Positions 41,427 to 47,309 of a stretch of 47,309 nucleotides of DNA are shown here, piece by piece (within the stretch, counting starts at the first letter, position 1; every line of letters begins with the position of its first letter). Under the pieces are notes generated by a model. The model did not search any database. It saw only the letters and a list, made by a program, of their open reading frames with translations, and was not told where the DNA came from. This stretch comes from JAWLBM01 sp041687675 (GTDB lineage Bacteria > Pseudomonadota > Alphaproteobacteria > Rhizobiales > Pleomorphomonadaceae). Location: positions 1 through 47,309 of the forward strand of contig JAWLBM010000036.1 in the NCBI GenBank assembly GCA_041687675.1. The letters run 5' to 3'. The translations under genes were made by a program, and so were the position numbers.

Positions 41427-44315
41427 TCAGCGCAGGATCGACGATCTCTTCACCTTCGCGCCCTTGACGATGATCGCGAAGTCGGCGCGCCCGTCGCCGG
41501 TGACCTCGCCGTAGAGCACCCCCTTGGCGAAGCGGAGCTTGCCGGGCTGGCCCTGCACGAAGGGCTTCGAGCCGATCAAGGCGAAGCGCTGCTTGCCCTT
41601 CTTCCTCGTGTTGGCGTCGATGCCCCTGAGGTCGATTGCGTCGCCCGCCTCGAAGTCGGTGATGACGTCGCGGAGCGCCTTCTTCACCGGGCTGTCCCTG
41701 CGCGAGTTGAACACGAAGCGGTCGTTGCCGGCGCCGCCGGTGAGCGTGTCCTTGCCGCGCCCGGCGACGAGCACGTCGTCGCCGTCGCCGCCGTCGAGCA
41801 GGTCGTCGCCGTCGCCGCCGAGGAGCTGGTCGGCGCCGCCGCCGCCGGAGAGGGTATCGTTGCCGCCGCCGCCGGAAAGGGTGTTGTCGCCGGCGTTGCC
41901 GGTGATCTGGTTGTCGAGCCCGTTGCCGGTTCCGTCGATCGGCTTGTCGCCGGTGAGCAGGAGGTTCTCGACGTTGTCCGGCAGCGCGTAGCTCACCGAG
42001 GCCGACACGCTGTCGATGCCCTCGCCCGCGGCCTCGACCACCTTGTCGCCGGCGGAATCGACCACGTAGCTGTCGTCGCCCGCGTAGCCCGTCATGGTGT
42101 CGTCGCCGGCGCCGCCGTCGATCACGTCGTTGCCGGCGCTGCCCTTCAGGTCGTCGGGACCGGGGGTGCCGGTGATCACCGGTCCGCCGCCGCCCGGCGG
42201 CGGTGGCGCGGTGCGCACCACTTTCTCGACGTTCGGCGGGGCCGGGTAGCTCTCAACCGGCAGATGGGTGTAGACGGTGTCGTTGCCCTCCCCGGCGGCC
42301 TCGTTCACCAGGTCGGATGCGTGATCCACATAGTAGGTGTCGTCCCCCAAGCCGCCGGTCATGATGTCGACGCCCGCCCCGCCGTCGAGGATGTCGTTGC
42401 CCTTGCCGCCGAGGAGGGTGTCGTCGCCGTCCTTGCCGTAAAGGGTGTCGTTGCCGTCGTTGCCTTTCAGCAGGTTCGCGAGCGCGTTGCCGGTGCCGGT
42501 CTTCGGAGAGATCCCGGTGAACTCCAGGATCTCGACGTTGGCCGGCAGCGTGTAGCCGACGGCGCTCTGGACCAGGTCGGTCCCCTCGTTCGGCAGTTCG
42601 ACCACCGTGTCGCCGGGGTCGTCGACGATGTAGACGTCGTTGCCCTTCTTCCCCGTCATGGTGTCCGCGCCGCCGCCGCCGTCGAGCGTGTCGTCGCCAT
42701 CGGTGCCGACGAGCGTGTCGGGGCCGGGGCCGTACTTGACCTGGTGAGCGAGCGGCGCGGAAACCGAGGACTGGTACTTGCCGTCGGCATCGTTGTACTC
42801 GGCGACCAGCTCATGCAGCCCGGGAGAAAGGGACGAGACCAGCAGCATCGCGACGCCGTTCTGCGTCGCCACCTTCCCGTGTTCCGTCTGACCGGCGGCG
42901 AAGGTGACGGTCGAGCCCGGTCCGTCGGGCGGCGGCAGCACCAGCTTCGTCGGCACGAGGCGATTTGACAGCGTATTGTCGCCGATCTGGCCCGAACTGT
43001 TGGTGCCCCAGCAGCGGATCCGGTTCGTCGTTACGGCGCAGGTGTGCCCGTTTCCGGACGAGATCCGCGCGGTGCCCGTGAACGTCGCCTCGCCGGAGAC
43101 GCCCTTTGCGTTCAGGGGGACAAGGGATTTGCCTCCGCTCTCGCCGATGCCGAGACGACCATTCCCGTTGCTGCCCCAGCAGAGCACCTCTCCGGCCGCA
43201 TCCGTCCGGGCGCAGGTGTGCAATGCTCCCGCCGACACCTGCTCGACGCCGGTCAGGACGCCGTTGCCGCCGACCCCGGACACCACGACGGGGGTCAGGC
43301 TCGACGACGCTGCGCTGCCATTGCCGAGCTGGCCCGATGAATTGTCGCCCCAGCAGTAGACAGATTGGTTGGGCCCGATCGCGCAGGTGTGCGACTGGCC
43401 AGCGGTGACGGCGGTGATGCCGCCCAAGGCAGTGCCCCCGGACCCCAGCTTCACCTCGACGGGCGCGAGGTAGAACGCGGTGGACTGGTTGCCGAGCTGT
43501 CCGAAGTCGTTCGCGCCCCAGCACATCACCTTGCCGTCAGAGAGAACCGCGCAGGTGTGGTCCCATCCCGCCGCAAGCGACACGATCCCCTTGAGCGGGC
43601 TGTTGTTCGGCAGCAGCACCGGGACCGGGGAGAGGGCAAACTTGATCATCGGATTGTTGGCTCCAAGCTGCCCGAACCCGTTGTCGCCCCAGCACCGCGC
43701 CTCGCCGATCGACAGGAGCGCGCAGGTGTGGCCCTCCCCGGCGACCACCTGGACCACGTTCGAGAGCCCGGGGACCTGCGCCGCTTTCGAACGCCCCGCT
43801 TGGTCCCCGGTTCCGAGCTGGCCAAACCCGTTCGCTCCGAAGCAATGGACAGCGCCATACCGCAAGGCACAGGTGTGCGATACGCCCAGCGCCAGTTCAG
43901 CTACATTATTCAACGCCACATCCCCGTCGCCGTCCTCTGATAGGACGCTGAAAGGCGTCAGCCTGTCAGCTCCAATCGTGCCGTCGCCGAGTTGCCCGCT
44001 TGCGTTCTCTCCCCAGCAGACGACCCGGCCTGAGATTGGTCGCAGTGCACAGGTGTGCCCGCCGCCCGCCGTGACGCCGTAGAAGCTGACGAAGTCCGCC
44101 GTGTCGACCTTCGCGATCAGCTGGACGTCCTGCCCGACCGTGCTCGACGCCGGACCCTGGATCGTGGTCGCCGTCCCCGTCTGCGCGGCCGCCGCTCCGC
44201 AGAGCGCGAGGCCGAGGGCCAGCGCCGCCGGAAGGCGGACGAAGGCGCGGCGGGACGAGGTCGGTCGCATGAAGGTCGGGACAGGCGTCCGCCCCGCGTT
44301 CGATCGGCTGCGCAT
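41427..44315 (-). CDS. exported RCC1-propeller / Ig-like / RTX calcium-binding protein
   Basis: This 962-residue protein starts with an export signal (twin-arginine-like SSRRAFVRL, hydrophobic run, AAAAQ near 45). Residues 49-72 read as the first strands of a bacterial Ig-like domain (TIQGPASSTVGQDVQLIAKV). Seven RCC1 repeats follow (about 75-460), each with HTCA then CWG or CFG and GQLG; the HTC motifs are at 87, 147, 196, 253, 309, 366 and 424. The remaining Ig-like strands appear at 466-527 (GSTVTFAAG ... LHELVAEYNDADGKY). Four blocks of RTX nonapeptides (GGxGxDxLx) follow from about 530, and the C-terminus ends in VKRSSILR. Calcium-dependent folding outside the cell is likely. The ATG at 44315 follows GAGGAG, better than the internal ATG 15 codons on. 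No type I secretion genes are nearby. Confidence 0.93.
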   Translation of the reverse strand: MRSRSNAGRTPVPTFMRPTSSRRAFVRLPAALALGLALCGAAAAQTGTATTIQGPASSTVGQDVQLIAKVDTADFVSFYGVTAGGGHTCALRPISGRVVCWGENASGQLGDGTIGADRLTPFSVLSEDGDGDVALNNVAELALGVSHTCALRYGAVHCFGANGFGQLGTGDQAGRSKAAQVPGLSNVVQVVAGEGHTCALLSIGEARCWGDNGFGQLGANNPMIKFALSPVPVLLPNNSPLKGIVSLAAGWDHTCAVLSDGKVMCWGANDFGQLGNQSTAFYLAPVEVKLGSGGTALGGITAVTAGQSHTCAIGPNQSVYCWGDNSSGQLGNGSAASSSLTPVVVSGVGGNGVLTGVEQVSAGALHTCARTDAAGEVLCWGSNGNGRLGIGESGGKSLVPLNAKGVSGEATFTGTARISSGNGHTCAVTTNRIRCWGTNSSGQIGDNTLSNRLVPTKLVLPPPDGPGSTVTFAAGQTEHGKVATQNGVAMLLVSSLSPGLHELVAEYNDADGKYQSSVSAPLAHQVKYGPGPDTLVGTDGDDTLDGGGGADTMTGKKGNDVYIVDDPGDTVVELPNEGTDLVQSAVGYTLPANVEILEFTGISPKTGTGNALANLLKGNDGNDTLYGKDGDDTLLGGKGNDILDGGAGVDIMTGGLGDDTYYVDHASDLVNEAAGEGNDTVYTHLPVESYPAPPNVEKVVRTAPPPPGGGGPVITGTPGPDDLKGSAGNDVIDGGAGDDTMTGYAGDDSYVVDSAGDKVVEAAGEGIDSVSASVSYALPDNVENLLLTGDKPIDGTGNGLDNQITGNAGDNTLSGGGGNDTLSGGGGADQLLGGDGDDLLDGGDGDDVLVAGRGKDTLTGGAGNDRFVFNSRRDSPVKKALRDVITDFEAGDAIDLRGIDANTRKKGKQRFALIGSKPFVQGQPGKLRFAKGVLYGEVTGDGRADFAIIVKGAKVKRSSILR

Positions 44316-44575
44316 CGGTTTCGCTCCTCGACGGTCTGCTGTTGCGGGCGTCGCCGCCCCCTGCGGCCCGGATTACGGGATGTTCTTACATTGCGATTAT
44401 CATCAATCACGGCGGCATGGAAGATCCGGCGCCGCCGGGGCCGGCCGCCGCCGGTTGACGCGGGCCCGTCCGGAGCGCCTGATCGGGTGGGGGCGGCGAA
44501 CCGCGGCCGCGACCGGTCCGCTCGTGGGGGCCGAGACGGGGGCTCCTGCCCGCGTTCCAGGGAGGGAGGACGACG
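44316..44575. promoter_or_regulatory. divergent promoter region with AT-rich island
   Basis: This 260-bp gap separates the RTX gene (minus) from the GFA gene (plus). A distinctly AT-rich stretch at about 44384-44410 (around TTACATTGCGATTATCATC) is the obvious promoter area. I cannot fix -35/-10 elements on either strand. Confidence 0.4.
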
Positions 44576-45061
44576 ATGCGGCTCGAGGGCTCGTGCCATT
44601 GCGGGGCGGTGCGCTTCAAGGTGGAGGCGCGGCACCCCTATCCGTTCAATCTCTGCTACTGCTCGATCTGCCGGAAGACCGCCGGCGGCGGCGGCTTCGC
44701 CATCAACCTCGGCGCCGAGGCGGCGTCGCTGGAGGTGGCCGGCGGGGAGCATGTGCGCAGCTACCGCGCCCGGATGCCGGACGAGGCGGGCGGCGAGACG
44801 CGGAGCCCGGCGGAGCGCAAGTTCTGCGGCGAATGCGGATCGGCGCTGTGGGTCTGGGACCCGCGCTGGCCCGACCACCTCCACCCGCACGCCTCGGCGA
44901 TCGACACGCCGCTGCCGGTGCCGCCGGAGCGAACGCACATCATGCTGGCGAGCCGCGCCCCCTGGGCGGAGCCCTGCCTCCACGAGGGCGACCGGAGCTT
45001 CGACGGCTACCCCGACGAGAGCCTCGAGGCCTGGCACAAGCGCCTCGGGCTGGAGCGCTGA
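44576..45061 (+). CDS. GFA-family (glutathione-dependent formaldehyde-activating-like) zinc protein
   Basis: This 161-residue protein of the GFA/CENP-V family has the family's cysteines: CHCG near residue 7, CYCSICRK near 27 and FCGECGS near 82. These form zinc sites in structural relatives. The original enzyme was reported to speed formation of S-hydroxymethylglutathione from formaldehyde, but most family members have unknown roles. The ATG at 44576 follows GGGAGGGAGGA, a strong site. It stands alone, followed by a palindromic repeat cluster and the convergent OsmC gene. Confidence 0.9.
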   Translation: MRLEGSCHCGAVRFKVEARHPYPFNLCYCSICRKTAGGGGFAINLGAEAASLEVAGGEHVRSYRARMPDEAGGETRSPAERKFCGECGSALWVWDPRWPDHLHPHASAIDTPLPVPPERTHIMLASRAPWAEPCLHEGDRSFDGYPDESLEAWHKRLGLER

Positions 45062-45143
45062 CGGCGCGGCCCCTGGCAGGACGAGAAGGCCCGCCGCGGA
45101 CGGGTCAACGCGGATGGCTCGCCGCGGATGGCTCGCCGCCCCC

Positions 45144-45240
45144 CGAACGTCATCCCGGCGAAAGCCGGGATCCAGAAAACCTCGCGGAGTCAATGCCTTG
45201 GCGGAGCACTGGATCCCGGCTTTCGCCGGGATGACGTTCG
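45144..45240. repeat. perfect 32-bp inverted repeat (REP-like element)
   Basis: The left arm 45144-45175 and right arm 45209-45240 are exact reverse complements. Core of the left arm: GTCATCCCGGCGAAAGCC. The arms are separated by 33 bp. Each arm can also fold on itself (CCCGGC...GCCGGG). The motif belongs to a type of extragenic palindrome that I recall as common in several proteobacterial genomes. A degenerate relative is at 15853-15939. Confidence 0.9.
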
Positions 45241-45254
45241 AGGGTTTCGGTGCC

Positions 45255-45362
45255 GGGATGACGTCAGTGATCGCAGTCCCGGTCGATGTCCCGTCGTCGC
45301 AGCCACCCGGGATGACGCCAGCGGTCGCAACGCCGGGATCACGTCCCGTCGTCGCGGCGCCG
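45255..45362. repeat. two tandem imperfect 54-bp repeats derived from the palindrome
   Basis: Copies 45255-45308 and 45309-45362 both begin GGGATGACG and share TCCCGTCGTCGC near the same place, with a 54-bp period. GGGATGACG is also the end of the neighbouring palindrome's right arm, so the tandem may have grown from it by slippage or recombination. Confidence 0.6.
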
Positions 45363-45395
45363 GTCGCGTTCCAGTGGTCGCCCCGGGCCCCGCCC

Positions 45396-45821
45396 TCAGG
45401 CGAGCGTCGCGTCGAGGCTGACGTTGATCGCGCCGAGGGCACGCGAGACCGGGCAGGCGCCCTTGGCCTTGTCGGCGAGTTCGTCGAACTTCGCCCGCTC
45501 GATGCCCGGGACCCTGGCCTTCAGCGTCAGCGCGCTGCCGGTGATGCCGGTGCCGGGGATGAGTTCCACCGCGGCGCTCACCTCGAGATGGTCCGGCGGG
45601 GTGCCGTTCTCGGCGAGGAAGTGGGCGAGCTGCATGGCGAAGCAGCCGGCGTGGGCGGCGGCGATGAGCTCCTCCGGGTTGGTGCCCGACTGGCCGGTCT
45701 CGTCCACAAAGCGGCCCTTGAAGGTGTAGGGCTGGCTCGCGAAGGCCCCGCTCTGCGTGTCGAGCGTGCCGGTGCCCTCCTTGAGGGAGCCCGCCCAGTT
45801 TGCCGTCGCCGTCCGCTTCAT
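45396..45821 (-). CDS. osmC: OsmC-family thiol peroxidase
   Basis: This 141-residue protein closely follows the OsmC pattern: KRTATANWAGSLKEGTGTL, GTNPEELIAAAHAGCFAM and KGACPVSRALG. The two redox-active cysteines lie in AHAGC and GACPVS. OsmC proteins reduce organic hydroperoxides in the cytosol using a dithiol donor. The ATG at 45821 follows GAGGAGAGG. It is convergent with the GFA gene and 136 bp after the tiny gene at 45958. Confidence 0.94.
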   Translation of the reverse strand: MKRTATANWAGSLKEGTGTLDTQSGAFASQPYTFKGRFVDETGQSGTNPEELIAAAHAGCFAMQLAHFLAENGTPPDHLEVSAAVELIPGTGITGSALTLKARVPGIERAKFDELADKAKGACPVSRALGAINVSLDATLA

Positions 45822-45957
45822 CGCACCTCTCCTCGTCTGTCCGGAACGCCGCCGGCAAGGCCGGCCGCCGGTCAGAGGATAGTGCGCGAGGCGCGCCTGT
45901 CCATCCGTCCGGGCGGACCGGCCCCGCCTCGACCGGGCGGCGGGCGGCCCGACGGGA

Positions 45958-46146
45958 TCACCAGGGCCAGGTGTCGACCAGATACTTCAGCACCGCCAGG
46001 GCGACCGCCACCCGCAGCGCGAGGCGCGGCAGCAGCTCGAGGCCGGCGTCCGGGTCGGTCTCGCCGGCCGGGCCGGCGGAGCGGGGCCGGCCGGCGGCGG
46101 AAAGGCCGGTCGCGGCGTCGCGCCGGAAAGGAACGTCGAAACGCAT
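45958..46146 (-). CDS. small protein of unknown function (62 residues)
   Basis: This short frame has an unusually good ribosome site, CAGGAGG seven bases before the ATG at 46146. The product has an arginine-rich start (MRFDVPFRRDAA), a proline- and glycine-rich middle and a hydrophobic C-terminal helix (LALRVAVALAVLKYLVDTW) ending at the last residue. That layout suits a tail-anchored or peripheral membrane miniprotein. I recognise no family, and coding status rests on the ribosome site and the clean amphipathic end. Confidence 0.5.
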   Translation of the reverse strand: MRFDVPFRRDAATGLSAAGRPRSAGPAGETDPDAGLELLPRLALRVAVALAVLKYLVDTWPW

Positions 46147-46422
46147 GGCAAACCTCCTGCACTCCGGGGACCTTGCGGCGGTGGGGTCCGCCGCCGGGCG
46201 GTGCCTCCGTTCCAGAACTGTTGCGCGGAAAGGTGCCAGACTCTGTCACCCCTGCCCGACCTCGCAGCCGGGGCTCCGGCTTTGGACCGGGCGCCGGGAA
46301 AGGCCGAGGATCAACGGGTCGCGGCGACGGGAACAGGCTGCGCAGGCCGCCCGTCCGGCCGCAGCGGCAGACCCCGGCCCGGGGCCGGTCGCCGGGGGCG
46401 CGGGCAGGAAGGGACGGGGGCG

Positions 46423-47224
46423 ATGGCAGACGGACGGGATGGTGGCCGGCTCAGGATCGGGCTGGTCGGCGCCGGGGCGATCATGCGCCTCGGCCACGCG
46501 TCGGTCATCGCGCGCTCGGGCGAGGCCGACCTCGCGGCCGTGTTCGACCGCGACCGCGGCCGGGCCGAGGCGCTGGCGGCCGCGTTCGGCGGCGAGGCCA
46601 TCCAGGACCTCGAGGCGATGCTGGGCCGCGGCCGGCTGCGGTGGTGGTCGCCACCCCGAACCGCTTCCACCGGGAGGCCGTCGTCGCCGCCGCCGACCGC
46701 GGCATCCATGTCCTCCGCGAGAAGCCGCTCGCCGTCACCGTGGCGGAGTGCCGGGACATGGTCGAGGCCTGCGAGAGCGCCGGCGTGGTGCTGCAGGTGG
46801 GCTTCAACCAGCGCTTCTGGGCGCAGGTTCGCATCGCCAAGGCGCTGGTGGAGGCCGGCGTGATCGGCGAGGTGCGCCAGATCCGCTCGCACTGTGCGGA
46901 GACGTCGACCGCCTACCCGGCGGCGACGCGCTTCCGCTACGACCTCGCCCAGTCGGGCGGGGCCACCATCATCGACCTGACGATCCACCGCATCGACCTC
47001 GCGCGCTACCTTGTGGGCGAGTTCTCGGGCGTCGCGGCATCCCGGTCCAACTCGGCAACGAGGACATGCCGTCCTTCTGGCGGCTGAGAGAGACGCAGGC
47101 GCTCGTCGACCGGATCCGCGCCGAGCCCGGACCGACCGTGAGCCTACCCTCGCTCCGGGACTGGCTGACCCGGCAGGACGGCGGGCCCTGGGTCCAGGGT
47201 CTCAACGGCTTAGCAGGCTGTTGA
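46423..47224 (+). pseudogene. decayed Gfo/Idh/MocA-family oxidoreductase
   Basis: The ATG at 46423 opens a Rossmann start (LRIGLVGAGAIMRLGHASVI) that reads to about 46630. Family sequence then continues in another frame: AAVVVATPNRFHREAV, REKPLAVTVAEC, VGFNQRFWAQV, IIDLTIHRIDLARYLVGE. Near 47035 the sensible reading shifts again, to PVQLGNEDMPSFWRLRETQ, ending TGA at 47222-47224. Complete members have about 340-390 residues; here the C-terminal substrate domain is mostly missing, so there is also a deletion or a junction with another gene's end. A single sequencing error cannot explain it all. The last part runs into a possible insertion-sequence end. Confidence 0.75.
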
Positions 47225-47309
47225 AGAATTGCCCGAACGGGCGATTCCGGGCTCGAACACGGGAGCCGGGTTCCGAGCCGATCGGCGCTGGGGGCCTGCA
47301 AGGCGGGTT
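47208..47309. mobile_element. possible insertion-sequence terminus at window edge
   Basis: From about 47208 the sequence reads TTAGCAGGCTGTTGAAGAAT, very like the terminal inverted repeats with GGCTGTTGAA that I recall from several IS families. It is followed by a short dyad (TTGCCCG AA CGGGCGA). The element would continue beyond the window and would explain why the oxidoreductase gene is truncated here. With only about 100 bp visible this is tentative. Confidence 0.4.

Larger units (their letters stand above)
45062..45395. other. 334-bp convergent intergenic region rich in repeats
   Basis: No gene. It holds the large inverted repeat (45144-45240) and the tandem pair (45255-45362) described separately. 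The convergent setting suggests that these elements also serve as bidirectional transcript ends for the GFA and OsmC genes. Confidence 0.7.

Noticed and set aside
41355..42968. 537-codon frame on the plus strand, antisense to the RTX gene
   Set aside because: Val/Ala/Gly-rich translation arising from antisense of the RTX repeats; no ribosome site and no recognisable domain.
44384..44410. Second FNR-type box before the RTX gene
   Set aside because: The TTGCGATTATCATCAA stretch has TCAA but its left half and spacing do not match TTGA-N6-TCAA.
45144..45362. CRISPR-like array
   Set aside because: Only one inverted pair and two imperfect tandem units without unique regular spacers or cas genes; the structure is a palindromic repeat cluster.
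46215..46250. Sigma-54 promoter on the minus strand before the 62-residue gene
   Set aside because: TGGCAC is present but the downstream element reads CGCGC instead of TTGCA at the required spacing.

Overview
The window is about 47 kb of very GC-rich DNA (roughly 70% by eye). It is dense in short-gap or ATGA-overlapping operons and in solute transporters (two ABC sugar systems, one TRAP system, one sodium:solute symporter). The protein types (DUF4212 plus acetate-type symporter, IlvD/Edd sugar-acid dehydratase, UgpC-type ATPase, TRAP-DctPQM) suggest a free-living alphaproteobacterium, probably Hyphomicrobiales. That placement is inference from gene content; there is no rRNA or housekeeping marker here, and I recognised no tRNA and no CRISPR array.

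Layout. 1-699: low-GC 3' fragment of a UvrD/Rep-type helicase, looking foreign. 862-3566: a secreted five-heme cytochrome c with EF-hand loops, divergent from a membrane flavocytochrome (ferric-reductase-like). An FNR/CRP-type box lies between them, suitably placed for the flavocytochrome. 3650-5317: a TreS-like GH13 enzyme. 5449-17334 (minus strand): a nine-gene galactoside operon (ABC importer, alpha-galactosidase, DgoK, DgoA, SMP-30 lactonase, GH42 beta-galactosidase, IlvD/Edd dehydratase). It diverges from an IclR regulator and the importer's ATPase, and a perfect 17-bp palindrome lies between. Together these read as a De Ley-Doudoroff route from galactosides to pyruvate and glyceraldehyde 3-phosphate. 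19678-20278: two small membrane proteins. 20297-22398: a soluble GAF histidine kinase and LuxR-type response regulator, divergent from a ribose-type ABC sugar operon with its own SMP-30 lactonase (22640-28044). 28087-28743: a TerC-family membrane protein. 29138-33685: a TRAP transporter operon ending in an AroE-like dehydrogenase and a DapA-like aldolase.

34080-41321 is the most intriguing block: DUF4212 plus acetate-type symporter, an intrinsic terminator, a cNMP/CBS/DUF294 nucleotidyltransferase, an unknown membrane protein, a receiver domain without its acidic pocket, and a membrane protein in which a PAS domain and a degenerate histidine-kinase core are fused to a complete DEDDh 3'-5' exonuclease. 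41427-44315 encodes a surface or secreted protein in which a seven-repeat RCC1 propeller appears to be inserted inside a bacterial Ig-like domain, followed by RTX calcium-binding repeats. The right end carries a GFA-family protein, a palindromic repeat cluster, OsmC, a very small gene, and a decayed Gfo/Idh/MocA oxidoreductase that ends in what may be an insertion-sequence terminus.
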